Below are positions 51,993 to 60,656 of a stretch of 64,000 nt of DNA, piece by piece; the first letter of the stretch is position 1, and the number at the start of each line of letters is the position of its first letter. The position numbers and the translations under genes are program-made. The notes below the pieces were generated by a model. That model was not told where the DNA came from. It made no database searches and was given only the letters and a program-made list of their open reading frames with translations. The DNA is from CAZTGZ01 sp964613385 (GTDB taxonomy: Bacteria; Bacteroidota; Bacteroidia; NS11-12g; UBA9320): NCBI GenBank assembly GCA_964613385.1, contig CAZTGZ010000001.1, positions 1 through 64,000 on the forward strand, given 5' to 3'.

Positions 51993-52697
51993 ATGTTCAA
52001 AAGAGTGATAAACAAGCTGAGGTTATCGGTACCGAGTTGGTTTACCGGATCCAACGTGTTATTGGGCGTTTTGAGCATTGTTTTTTCCGGAAAAGGTGAG
52101 TTCACCGGGGCTTCATTGTGCATTTTATTGGCAGCAGTTCTGGATTTCCTGGATGGGGCCGTAGCGAGGTTGCTGAAAGCTGAAAGTACTTTTGGTAAGG
52201 AGTTTGATTCTTTGGCAGATGCCATTACATTTGGCGCTGCACCTGCCTTATTACTTTTTTATCTGGGAGATTTTTCCGGCCTGGGGTATCTAAAATATGC
52301 ACCTTTGTTGTTGGCATTATTTGCAGCATTGCGACTCGCGTATTTTAATTCCGGGCCTTCACAGAAGGACGCCTTTTCAGGTTTGCCATCACCGGCAGCC
52401 GGAATGTTTGTAGCAGGCTTGCCTCTGGGCATTGAGTTCAGTCGCTTCAGGATACTTCATTTATTGGATACGGATTGGTTTATTCCGGGAATCTCCATTT
52501 TTCTTTCATTTGCGATGGTGATGCCGGTTAAAATGGTTTCGTTTAAATCAAAAAAGTCGGTATTGCAATCCATACCACTGGCTGTAATTATAGCCGGGAT
52601 TATCTATTATTTTAAAGCAGCAGCCTTGCCTTTCATTATTTTATCTTATATCCTTTGGTCTTTGATACTTAATATTGCAGTAAAAATTCGCTCCTGA
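51993..52697 (+). CDS. pssA: CDP-diacylglycerol-serine O-phosphatidyltransferase
   Basis: The 234-residue membrane enzyme makes phosphatidylserine. The CDP-alcohol phosphatidyltransferase motif is complete: Asp54-Gly55-x2-Ala58-Arg59, then eight residues, Gly68, three residues, Asp72, three residues, Asp76. It has the hydrophobic helices of PssA and lies between the fibronectin-like gene (4-base gap) and purS (1-base gap). With cdsA and psd in the window it supports phosphatidylethanolamine synthesis. Phosphatidylglycerol synthases share the motif, but the overall pattern fits PssA. Confidence 0.9.
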   Translation: MFKRVINKLRLSVPSWFTGSNVLLGVLSIVFSGKGEFTGASLCILLAAVLDFLDGAVARLLKAESTFGKEFDSLADAITFGAAPALLLFYLGDFSGLGYLKYAPLLLALFAALRLAYFNSGPSQKDAFSGLPSPAAGMFVAGLPLGIEFSRFRILHLLDTDWFIPGISIFLSFAMVMPVKMVSFKSKKSVLQSIPLAVIIAGIIYYFKAAALPFIILSYILWSLILNIAVKIRS

Positions 52698-52698
52698 T

Positions 52699-52950
52699 AT
52701 GAAATACACCATCGAAATCGATGTAATGCCGCACAAAAACCTGTTAGACCCACAGGGAAAAACCGTTGCCGACAGCATGGGACGCATAGGTCTTCCAGAA
52801 ATTCAGAATGTTCGCATCGGCAAGCATATCACCCTATCTGTAGAAGCTGAAAATGAGGAGGAAGCTATTTCCAGAGCAGAAAAGGCTTGCAATAAGTTGC
52901 TGGTGAACCCGGTGATGGAATATTTCGAAATCAGCGTGAGCGAAGACTGA
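52699..52950 (+). CDS. purS: Phosphoribosylformylglycinamidine synthase subunit PurS
   Basis: The 83-residue protein matches PurS, the small subunit bridging PurL and PurQ in purine synthesis, by its length and by the pattern YTIEIDVMPHKNLLDPQG, IGLPEIQNVRIGKHITLSVE and NKLLVNPVMEYFEI. The purQ and purL genes are not nearby, which is unusual for an operon but common in Bacteroidota. It lies 1 base after pssA and converges with the nucleotidyltransferase gene. Confidence 0.9.
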   Translation: MKYTIEIDVMPHKNLLDPQGKTVADSMGRIGLPEIQNVRIGKHITLSVEAENEEEAISRAEKACNKLLVNPVMEYFEISVSED

Positions 52951-52951
52951 T

Positions 52952-53947
52952 TTAACCGAGGTTGATCTCGGTACTGTCTCCCAGATTCAAACTGAGGGGG
53001 CTGCCTTTCAGAGAAGCATCGTTTCCTATTATGGAGTGTTGCAGGTTGGCGTATTCCAATTGTGAATGCGGACCTATGATGGAATTTTTAATGATGGCGT
53101 AATCGATGATGGCCTTTTCGCCAATGGAAACAAAAGGTCCAATAATAGAATTCGAAATCATACTTCCTTTTCCGATAAACACCGGAGGAATGATGATGGT
53201 ATTCACGTAGTGCTTGACGTCTGGTTTTTTGAATCCACCTTCTTTCAGGAGAATGGCATTGGTTTCGAGGAGTATGTCTTTTTTTCCGCAATCGAACCAG
53301 TTTTCCACTTTAAAAGTTCTCATTTTTTCACCGGATTGTATCATGTGCATGAGTACATCAGTGAGATTAAACTCATCCAGGGTTTTAATTTCGTTGTCGA
53401 GGATATGCTGGATGGACTGAAAGAGTTTTCCGGCATGAACAATTTTATAGACCCCGACCAGGGCCAGATTGCTTTTTGGAATTCGTGGTTTTTCAACCAA
53501 TCGTTTAATCAGGCCATCGTCATCGAGTTCTGCCACTCCAAAGTCTCGGGGATCTTCCACTTTTTTAACACCGAGGGTGGTGATGGGAGAAGCAATAACA
53601 TCTTTTAAGTCAGCCTTGAAAATGGTATCGCCGAAAACAATAAGAATATCTTCATCGGGAGACACGATGTCTTTTGCGAGCCAAATGGCGTGAGCAGTGC
53701 CTTTACCGCTGGTTTGTATAACGAAACTGCTTTTAATGTCCGGGTAACGTGAGCTGACATATTTTTCGATTTTGTCACCCATATAGCCGATGATAAAGAC
53801 CAATTCGGTAATTCCTTGTTGAATGAGTTCATCAACAATATGTGCGAGTATCGGTTTCCCGGCAACAGGAATCAGAGATTTGGGTTGGGTATGGGTATGG
53901 GGTCTGAGTCTTGAACCTATACCGGCGACTGGAATAATGGCTTTCAT
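52952..53947 (-). CDS. Sugar-1-phosphate nucleotidyltransferase
   Basis: This 331-residue enzyme has the nucleotidyltransferase signature PVAGIGSRLRPHTHTQPKSLIPVAGKPI (split, residues 5-32), the GDTIF Mg site near residue 107-111, DPRDFGVAE and VEKP blocks, and a C-terminal hexapeptide left-handed helix (SIIGPFVSIGEKAIIDYAII and repeats). It resembles RmlA/GalU/GlmU N-terminal types; substrate may be glucose-1-phosphate or another sugar phosphate and cannot be fixed by eye. It is the last gene before the YefM-YoeB pair. Confidence 0.85.
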   Translation of the reverse strand: MKAIIPVAGIGSRLRPHTHTQPKSLIPVAGKPILAHIVDELIQQGITELVFIIGYMGDKIEKYVSSRYPDIKSSFVIQTSGKGTAHAIWLAKDIVSPDEDILIVFGDTIFKADLKDVIASPITTLGVKKVEDPRDFGVAELDDDGLIKRLVEKPRIPKSNLALVGVYKIVHAGKLFQSIQHILDNEIKTLDEFNLTDVLMHMIQSGEKMRTFKVENWFDCGKKDILLETNAILLKEGGFKKPDVKHYVNTIIIPPVFIGKGSMISNSIIGPFVSIGEKAIIDYAIIKNSIIGPHSQLEYANLQHSIIGNDASLKGSPLSLNLGDSTEINLG

Positions 53948-54100
53948 ACCTGTATTTTTTGCAATGTAGGAGATTTTAGGTAATTATGGAGTAATCATTG
54001 GGATTTTTGGCTGTATAGAGTGTATTGAGGAGTTCAACTGCTCAACACAAGGCAATATATAGGGCTCAATTGTTGATTGGTTGCTTGAAATTTTCGTTAT

Positions 54101-54132
54101 ATGTACGTAAATTTGTACATCATTACGTACAA
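54101..54132. promoter_or_regulatory. YefM-YoeB-type operator with three TGTAC cores
   Basis: TGTACG (54102-54107), TGTACA (54114-54119) and CGTACA (54126-54131) are spaced exactly 12 bases apart. Together they form overlapping palindromes ATGTAC..GTACAT (54101-54120) and TTGTAC..GTACAA (54113-54132), ending 7 bases before the antitoxin ATG. E. coli YefM recognises sites with a TGTACA core, so this is a plausible autoregulatory operator. Confidence 0.7.
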
Positions 54133-54138
54133 AGAAAT

Positions 54139-54393
54139 ATGCTGACAACTTCAATTTCCGATTTTAGAAAAGACATCAAGAAGTATTTTGACCGGGTAGT
54201 CCAGAACGTAGAAACGTTGATTATTCATCGCGGCAAGGACAATGGTGTGGTTATCATGTCTTTAGAGGAATATAATTCGTTATTGGCTACCCATCATGAA
54301 TTGTCTTCCACCGCCAATGTGAAGAGACTTGACTCGGCCATAGATAAATTAAACAATGGTAAATCATTCGAGAAATCACTGATTGAAAAGTGA
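54139..54393 (+). CDS. yefM: YefM-type antitoxin
   Basis: The 84-residue protein matches Phd/YefM antitoxins: MLTTSISDFRKDIKKYF at the N-terminus, then ETLIIHRGKDNGVVIMSLEEYNSL, with a short charged C-terminal tail that would wrap the toxin. It neutralises YoeB and represses the operon. The start at 54139 is chosen because the frame upstream to 54025 crosses the operator and does not match the family. It overlaps the yoeB gene by ATGA. Confidence 0.9.
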   Translation: MLTTSISDFRKDIKKYFDRVVQNVETLIIHRGKDNGVVIMSLEEYNSLLATHHELSSTANVKRLDSAIDKLNNGKSFEKSLIEK

Positions 54394-54647
54394 AATACAT
54401 TTTTGTAGATGAATCATGGGAGGATTATCTTTATTGGCAAAAGGTAGATCCAAAAATGGTGACCAAAATAAATGAACTGTTAAAGGATATTTCCAGAAAT
54501 CCGTTTACCGGAATAGGGAAACCGGAACCATTAAAATTCAAGTTTAACGGATTTTGGTCGAGAAGAATAAATGGTGAGCACAGACTCATTTACAAAGTGA
54601 AAGATAATGAGATTCTAATCGCAAAATGCAGATATCACTATTCTTGA
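54390..54647 (+). CDS. yoeB: YoeB-type mRNA interferase toxin
   Basis: The 85-residue product fits the YoeB/RelE-like ribonuclease family: ESWEDYLYWQKVDPKMVTKINELLKDI, NPFTGIGKPEPLKF and NGFWSRRINGEHRLIYKV with the catalytic Glu, Arg and His-type residues, and a final CRYHYS typical of YoeB (CRYHY). It cleaves mRNA on the ribosome. It overlaps yefM by 4 bases. Confidence 0.92.
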   Translation: MKYIFVDESWEDYLYWQKVDPKMVTKINELLKDISRNPFTGIGKPEPLKFKFNGFWSRRINGEHRLIYKVKDNEILIAKCRYHYS

Positions 54648-54844
54648 CAGAGCGTATCGACTTTTGGATTGCGACTCAAAATATACCTGATTTGGTTTGT
54701 CGGACTTAACGACATTTGCAAAAGCGGTGCAGAATTGACTATGGCAATTTCTTTTCTAAGATCTATCCAAGTTTGGTACTTACTATTGAAATAAGGACAA
54801 TCATTTTGCAATACACACGCGGCATAACCGAATATATTACACAA
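54638..54844 (-). pseudogene. Possible gene remnant, no family recognised
   Basis: A 68-codon frame, starting at TTG, runs on the minus strand just after the PKD-type protein gene and overlaps the yoeB end by 10 bases. Its sequence (for example KYQTWIDLRKEIAIVNSAPLL) looks protein-like rather than low-complexity, but no start ATG or domain is present. It may be the tail of a gene lost when the toxin-antitoxin pair arrived. The rest of the 207-base interval from 54648 to 54854 shows nothing else. Confidence 0.25.
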
Positions 54845-54854
54845 ATGCTTCTTT

Positions 54855-57170
54855 CTATCGAATCAAATGAACCGTACCCTGAAAAGAATACGACTCCCGA
54901 TTGATGTCAACCATCTGAATCATATATAGGTAGGCACCGGGAGGACATTCCACATTTCCTCCGAAAGCGGTGCCGTCCCATGGCTTTTCCAGATCGTTGG
55001 TTTCATAAATGCGTTCACCCCAACGATTGTATATCTGCATCTCAAAAGAGGTGATACCCGAAAGTACCCCAAATGGGCGAAAGGTAGAGTTCAACAAATC
55101 CAGCCCTTTGGGTGTAAAGGCATTGGGAAGCCAAATTTTAACTGCCGGCTTAATATACACCATTCGTTCGGCAGTATCCGGACAATTCACATCGTTGTTG
55201 GCGATCAGTTGCACTTTGAACCACCCGGTGTCTGTGTATTTATGTACCGGATGGCGGTTGCTGCTGAACACACCGAATTCACCCAAATCCCAATTCCATA
55301 TGCTGGCATTTACGCTTTGATCTGTAAAGGAAACCAATGGATCTGCGATGGTAGGTATATCCGGACTGAAACTAAAGTCGGCATAGACCTTAGGTTTTAC
55401 AACCTGCATCAGTTCTATGCTATCTACACAACCGTAATTGTTTCTTACCCAGTGTTTTATAGGGTAGGATCCGGGCTTTTCAAAGAAAAATGCCGTATCT
55501 CTGTTTTGAGTTTTCTGTCCAAAAGGCAGATGCCATTCATAATCCGAAATGGCTCCGGAAGCTGTGTTGGATTGTGACAAGAAATCCACTGCGGCATATT
55601 CGCATATGGGGTCCGTAACAAAGGCAGCCACGGGATTCGGTCGGATGGTAAGTGATTGTATAACGGTATCTCGACATCCTTTTTCATTTTCAACCACCAA
55701 ATTGGCGAAGTGTGACCCAATGGAGTTGTACACGTGTTTTACGGTATTGCCATTCAGGGCAGCGCCGTCTGAGGTATTCCACCACGCACCGGTTATGGCA
55801 TAACCTGTGTCATATGATGTGCTAAACAAGCCCGTTTGATCTTGATAACAAGTGTCCTCATGGGTGAATAATGCAACGGGATGTGTAAATGCTTCTACCA
55901 TATAAATGATGGAATCCGGACACCCCTGGTTGCTGGTTACCCTCAATTCCACGGGATAGAGACCCGGTTTTGCATACGTATGGAAAGGGTTTTTAGCAGC
56001 GGAAATATTTCCATCACCAAATTTCCATTCCCATTTGGTGATATTGAATTTTTCGATGGAACTGCTGTCCTTAAAAACAAAAGGAATGGTATAACACTGA
56101 TCTGTCGTGGTAAAATCGGCTACCGGACAATAAGGCAATTCTGTCAATACCCAATTGCCCAAATACTGGCTGATGTCGTTGGTATAAACACGATTGAGTG
56201 AAGGGTCGTTGAATCCGCTGCCCGGGTAGTCCCATTTTTGTATGCTCTGGTTATACTTAACCGCCACCATTTCCTTTTCCTCTATCAAATTGGTTGAGCC
56301 GGCAGAAGGATCCCATTCCAGATCTCGATAGCTGAATACTACATCCAGCTTGGGGTAGGCACTGAATTCACCACCTTGTATCACCCAAAAACGATCGAGG
56401 GCCATGGGAGCGTTCTCCAATCCGAAACGATTTTGAAAATTATTCACACCCGTGGGCAACGGCCGGTTATTGAAAGCAAGTGAAGGGTTGGTCGGATAAG
56501 TTGCCACGACCATAAATCCTGAATCCGTTAATTGGGTACCCACTTGTTTAACGCCCAATACCAATGGAATATAAGAACCGTCGTTGGCTCCAAATGGCAA
56601 AATATACAAACTGTCATTATTGCTGGAGCGCAAATTCCATTGTACTTCTCCATAGCCGGTAATGGGGTCGCTTTCGCTGAGCAGATAACCGGTTGTACGC
56701 ACAATTGCTGAAGGACGACTGTTGTTCACAACAAGTCTTTTAGAGTTGAGAACCAGTCGGTTATGTAAAATAAGTTGTCCGGATCTTGCCCCTGCATAAA
56801 CACCTCCGGAAAAGGTATTGACCAATAGTCGCTTTTCTCCGGTTCCGCCCAATTCCAAGCCGGCAAAACCCGTAGGATAGAATCCGCCAATTGTTTGAAT
56901 GCCCCCGCTGAACAATACAACACCTCCATTGCTTTTCATAACGGGATTCGGCGCATTGTTAATCCAGTTCCCGTTTAGTTTCAGCAATGCATTTCCCCGC
57001 ATATCAATCCAACCCATGTTTTTGTTGAGCACATGGCCATTTGAGGTCGTTACAATCAGGTTTGAACCCGATTTCATCACAATGGTGCCGCCATTATTGA
57101 TCAATCCCTGCCCATACCCGGCAAAGGGCACAAGAAGACATAAAATCCATATGTACAAACGATTGCGCAT
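54855..57170 (-). CDS. PKD-domain surface protein with T9SS type B sorting domain
   Basis: The 771-residue secreted protein has a signal peptide (cleavage near GYG-QGLI), an N-terminal filamentous-type region with SNLIVTTSNGHVLNKNMGWI, PKD repeats (WKFGDGNISAAKNPFHTYAKPG near residue 387-408 and others) and a C-terminal gliding-motility-type T9SS sorting domain with IWLPNAFTPKG, NRWGERIYET and PPGAYLYMIQM. It is probably exported and anchored at the surface. It follows the adhesin gene on the same strand with an 8-base gap, suggesting joint expression. Confidence 0.85.
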   Translation of the reverse strand: MRNRLYIWILCLLVPFAGYGQGLINNGGTIVMKSGSNLIVTTSNGHVLNKNMGWIDMRGNALLKLNGNWINNAPNPVMKSNGGVVLFSGGIQTIGGFYPTGFAGLELGGTGEKRLLVNTFSGGVYAGARSGQLILHNRLVLNSKRLVVNNSRPSAIVRTTGYLLSESDPITGYGEVQWNLRSSNNDSLYILPFGANDGSYIPLVLGVKQVGTQLTDSGFMVVATYPTNPSLAFNNRPLPTGVNNFQNRFGLENAPMALDRFWVIQGGEFSAYPKLDVVFSYRDLEWDPSAGSTNLIEEKEMVAVKYNQSIQKWDYPGSGFNDPSLNRVYTNDISQYLGNWVLTELPYCPVADFTTTDQCYTIPFVFKDSSSIEKFNITKWEWKFGDGNISAAKNPFHTYAKPGLYPVELRVTSNQGCPDSIIYMVEAFTHPVALFTHEDTCYQDQTGLFSTSYDTGYAITGAWWNTSDGAALNGNTVKHVYNSIGSHFANLVVENEKGCRDTVIQSLTIRPNPVAAFVTDPICEYAAVDFLSQSNTASGAISDYEWHLPFGQKTQNRDTAFFFEKPGSYPIKHWVRNNYGCVDSIELMQVVKPKVYADFSFSPDIPTIADPLVSFTDQSVNASIWNWDLGEFGVFSSNRHPVHKYTDTGWFKVQLIANNDVNCPDTAERMVYIKPAVKIWLPNAFTPKGLDLLNSTFRPFGVLSGITSFEMQIYNRWGERIYETNDLEKPWDGTAFGGNVECPPGAYLYMIQMVDINRESYSFQGTVHLIR

Positions 57171-57178
57171 TTCCGGAT

Positions 57179-60100
57179 TTATTCGGTTACCTTGATGATC
57201 AATTTTCTCAGTGCTTCTATCTCCCGGCGCAACGCTTCAATTTCCATTTGTTGCTTTTGAATCAGCAGGGTATTGGCATCCCAAACCTTAGATTTCTCCT
57301 GAATATCATCAGTTCTTTTGATCAGCGCCTGAATACCGGCCATATTCACACCATCCATGTCTTGAGAAGAAATGGAAAGACTGTCAGAATTCAATTGGAA
57401 GGCTTTATGAAAGTCCTGAGCCATAGGTCCTATATGCTGTATGGATTTGGCATTTTCTTTATAGTTCCACTGGGTGATGGGCATGCTGCGGATTTTAGCC
57501 AACAATTGTTCGCCATCAATTTCCCGGAAATTTTCTTTCATATGAACATCTGAAATAGTGCTCCAGCTGGTTCCACCCGGACCAATTGAAACTCCGATGG
57601 TAGCAGATGAATTGGTGTACAGACGATATCCGTTATCGAAACGCATAACCATTTGATTGATAACAGTCGGCGTTGCGTAAGAAGTTGTGGAAGCATCACC
57701 GAATACCATAGAACCGTTCTTGTTGTTTGTGGACACGTAGCTACCCAGGGCAACGCTCTGGTCGGCTGAGGCGTCAACATTATAGCCGATGGCAATGGCA
57801 TACGGGTTGGTAGCGGTTGCGCGCGTACCGAGGGTAACGGCACCATACCCTGTAGTTTTTGTTTGAAATCCGAGCGCAATGGAGAATTCGGCCCAGGCAG
57901 TATCTTGATATCCAAATGCGTAGCTATGTTCCCCTCTGGCCAAATTTTCTTTTCCGAAAGTCCCGGTATAATATCCGATGTTTTCATTGCCCACACCTAC
58001 GGAAAATGCATTTTGACCAAAACTGCGGTTTCCGTGACCGATGGCAAAGGAGTTGAGGGCAAATGCTATAGAGCTGTCTCCGAGTACAAAGGAATTGGTA
58101 CCGGAGGCCTGGTTGTCAAATCCAACGGCAAAACTCTGTACGCCCGAAGCTATCAGGTTTCTACCCATGGCTATGGAGTAATTTCCGCAATTCACGGCAT
58201 TCCATTGGGTTCCATTCACGGTACCCACCCGAAAGGTTGACGAATAGGGATTCCAGAACATTCTTGTTCCGGATCCGGTAAGATTATTGGTTTGTCCGGT
58301 TCCAAACGTACCTGTTGAAAGAAATCCATCGGTTCCGATAATGGCAACCGGCCCGTTGTCAGCGATAATGGTTCTGCCGGCACCTGCCCCACCTTCATCA
58401 TATGCCATATCCAGGGTGTTGTGATTCCCGTCGCTGCTATACCAGGTGGTTCCGTTCCAGGCGAGCACATCTCCGGTATTGACCCCATTTTTAAGTCCGA
58501 CACGATAAGGGCTTGCCGCTGTTCCTGCACCTGTTTTCTGCAAAAAACCATTTGTTAAGGTATCTGCCAATTCATTTCCAATTACACTGTCTTTTTCAAG
58601 TGGAAGAGCCACGGCCACCCATGAGCTACCGTTCCATCTCCAGATGTCTCCCTGAGCGTTCCCTGCGCCAATTTCAAGCGTATATGGGTTGGCGGCTGTT
58701 CCCGCACCAACACGGGTCAACATCCCACGTCCCTGACTAACTGATAGGATTTCATTTCCAATGATGCTGTCTTTTTCAACAGGAATCACCAGTGGAATAA
58801 GGGTCCAGTTCGTACCATTCCATTGCCAGATATCTCCGGGGTTGGTTCCGGCGGTTATGTTCAGAACGTAAGGATTTACAGTAGTTCCGGCTCCGGCGCG
58901 CGTCAGCATTCCTCGGCCATTGGCCACATTGGTGATTTCGTTTCCAACGATACTGTCTTTTTCAGCGGGTATGGCAGATGATACCCAATTGGTTCCATTC
59001 CACATCCAAACATCACCGGTATTCATTCCCGGATTTATGATGAGAGAATATGGGTTCCCGGCAGTTCCAAGACCGTTCCGGAAAAGCATTCCCCTGCCCT
59101 GAGCTACATCTGCGATTTCATTGCCAATTACGCTATCTTGTTCTTTAGGGATGGTGAATAAGGTTGGTACCCATTGGCTTCCATTCCACATCCAGATTTG
59201 GCCGGCCTGCGTGCCATTGGCTATCTGCAAGGTATATGGGTTGGCGGTGGTACCAATGCCTGCGCGGGTAAGCATACCTGCCCCCTGGCTTACATTGGTA
59301 ATTTCATTGCCAATAATGCTGTCCTTTTCTGTCGGGATGGTCAGTGGAGTGCTGTACCAATTGGTTCCATTCCATCTCCAGATATCCCCAGTATTGGTTC
59401 CAGACTGAATGACCAGGCGATAAGGATCCGCATCGGTTCCCGTTCCAATTCGGGTTAACATACCAAGACCCTGTGCAACATCTGTAATTTCGTTGCCAAC
59501 AATGCTGTCTTTTTCTTTAGGTATTTGAGGTAAGGCCTGGCTCACCCATTGGGTCCCATTCCATGTCCATACGTCACCGGTATTTGTACCGGGACCTATT
59601 TCCAATTCATACGGATTGGCGCTGCTTCCGCTTCCTGTGCGTGTAAGCAGACCTCTTCCCTGTCTAACGTTGGTGATTTCATTACCGATAATAGAATCTT
59701 TCTCGGTTGGAGGAACGGGTAGAGGAGCGCTGATCCACTTTCCACCATTCCACATCCAAACATCATTCACGCTCAATCCGGGCATAATTCCAAGTTTAAA
59801 GGGATCGGCATTTGTTCCACTTCCAAATCGATTCAGTATTCCGAGTGATTGTGTTGTATCTGTTACCTCATTGCCAATAATGGCGTCCTTTTCATTTACA
59901 GGCAGGTTGCCGGCAAAAATGAGACGTCCCTGGTTATTCACTGTAAATTGAGGGATGGAATCTCCATTTCCATAGGTTCCCGGGATAACAGGGGTGTTTT
60001 CAAGACTTATGCTGCCATAGGAATAGATGTTTCCTCCGGTGAGTCCGGTTCCTGCGGTAATGTATCTGAAGACGGGCTCCCAGTGGTTGGCTGCATAAAA

Positions 60101-60385
60101 CCAGAAACCGATGGTGTCATCGGTTTGATAAACCAAAAGGCCATTGGCCGGCAGTGGAATGGCTATTCTTTGCAAGCGCGTGAGCCTGGGTATCAACAAC
60201 CCTTTGTTAGTTGACCGAACATCCAGCATGGCTGAGTTGTCCGGGTCTGCTCCATCCGCATTGATTCCGACATTTTGTCCAAAAATCTGGAATGTGGGCA
60301 AAACCAAAAAAAGCACACTCAGAAAAAGGGCCCATTTGAACCTTTTAAATCCTGAAACCAATAGATTTTGTTTCATATTCATCAC
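57179..60385 (-). CDS. Chimeric repeat adhesin with YadA-like head and S74 chaperone domain
   Basis: The 1068-residue secreted protein has a signal peptide (residues 19-36, cleavage near IFG-QNVG), a GINADGADPDNSAMLDVRS block common in Bacteroidota surface proteins, eight tandem repeats of 58-63 residues (165-654), a YadA-like head of short SxAxG-type repeats (about 735-895, for example SIALGFQTKT) and an S74 intramolecular chaperone domain (943-1025) with the self-cleavage Ser945-Asp946 in ISDVHMKENF, ending in a coiled coil (1030-1064). YadA heads and S74 chaperones both form trimers. It resembles a trimeric adhesin with a phage tailspike-type maturation domain. No T9SS domain is seen; release or anchoring is unclear. 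Confidence 0.85.
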   Translation of the reverse strand: MMNMKQNLLVSGFKRFKWALFLSVLFLVLPTFQIFGQNVGINADGADPDNSAMLDVRSTNKGLLIPRLTRLQRIAIPLPANGLLVYQTDDTIGFWFYAANHWEPVFRYITAGTGLTGGNIYSYGSISLENTPVIPGTYGNGDSIPQFTVNNQGRLIFAGNLPVNEKDAIIGNEVTDTTQSLGILNRFGSGTNADPFKLGIMPGLSVNDVWMWNGGKWISAPLPVPPTEKDSIIGNEITNVRQGRGLLTRTGSGSSANPYELEIGPGTNTGDVWTWNGTQWVSQALPQIPKEKDSIVGNEITDVAQGLGMLTRIGTGTDADPYRLVIQSGTNTGDIWRWNGTNWYSTPLTIPTEKDSIIGNEITNVSQGAGMLTRAGIGTTANPYTLQIANGTQAGQIWMWNGSQWVPTLFTIPKEQDSVIGNEIADVAQGRGMLFRNGLGTAGNPYSLIINPGMNTGDVWMWNGTNWVSSAIPAEKDSIVGNEITNVANGRGMLTRAGAGTTVNPYVLNITAGTNPGDIWQWNGTNWTLIPLVIPVEKDSIIGNEILSVSQGRGMLTRVGAGTAANPYTLEIGAGNAQGDIWRWNGSSWVAVALPLEKDSVIGNELADTLTNGFLQKTGAGTAASPYRVGLKNGVNTGDVLAWNGTTWYSSDGNHNTLDMAYDEGGAGAGRTIIADNGPVAIIGTDGFLSTGTFGTGQTNNLTGSGTRMFWNPYSSTFRVGTVNGTQWNAVNCGNYSIAMGRNLIASGVQSFAVGFDNQASGTNSFVLGDSSIAFALNSFAIGHGNRSFGQNAFSVGVGNENIGYYTGTFGKENLARGEHSYAFGYQDTAWAEFSIALGFQTKTTGYGAVTLGTRATATNPYAIAIGYNVDASADQSVALGSYVSTNNKNGSMVFGDASTTSYATPTVINQMVMRFDNGYRLYTNSSATIGVSIGPGGTSWSTISDVHMKENFREIDGEQLLAKIRSMPITQWNYKENAKSIQHIGPMAQDFHKAFQLNSDSLSISSQDMDGVNMAGIQALIKRTDDIQEKSKVWDANTLLIQKQQMEIEALRREIEALRKLIIKVTE
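58424..59893 (-). repeat. Eight in-frame repeats of about 186 bp in the adhesin gene
   Basis: Residues 165-654 consist of eight units starting at EKDSIIGNE and containing GRGMLTR, NPYTL and GDIWxWNGTxW, of 63, 63, 62, 62, 60, 62, 60 and 58 residues. The copies differ enough (for example the eighth has TNGFLQKTG) to be old, but their similarity makes recombination and copy-number change likely. A conserved WNG-x-x-W ends each unit. Confidence 0.9.
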
Positions 60386-60589
60386 CTATGTTAAATCCAG
60401 ACCCAACAAGCGTTTTTTAACGTTTTTAAACTCTGTTCAGGCCTGTAGTAGTAGTAAAAGATACAGCTAAATTATGAATTGCTTCCGAGAAACCCACAAC
60501 TTATCCACAATTTGCTGACTTGTACAGGTTTATTTTTTACACAATTCGGAAAAAAGTAGGCTTCGCACTTGCACCGAACTGAATAAATG

Positions 60590-60597
60590 TATTTTTG
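60590..60597 (+). promoter_or_regulatory. Candidate promoter of glyA
   Basis: TATTTTTG matches the -7 consensus, with a TTG at 60569-60571 about 18 bases upstream as a possible -33 remnant. It lies 59 bases before glyA. The 271-base interval also contains the adhesin 5' region; no other feature is clear. Confidence 0.5.
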
Positions 60598-60656
60598 CTT
60601 TACCTGATTCAGCGAGTGCAAAATACGCTAAAATCAGTTAATTTAAGAGTTATTAC

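Noticed and set aside
54025..54138. Longer start for yefM
   Set aside because: The extra 38 codons cross the operator palindromes and do not match Phd/YefM proteins.
58424..59893. Direct-repeat array as a CRISPR or mobile element
   Set aside because: The repeats are in frame, code for similar 60-residue units and continue the adhesin gene.
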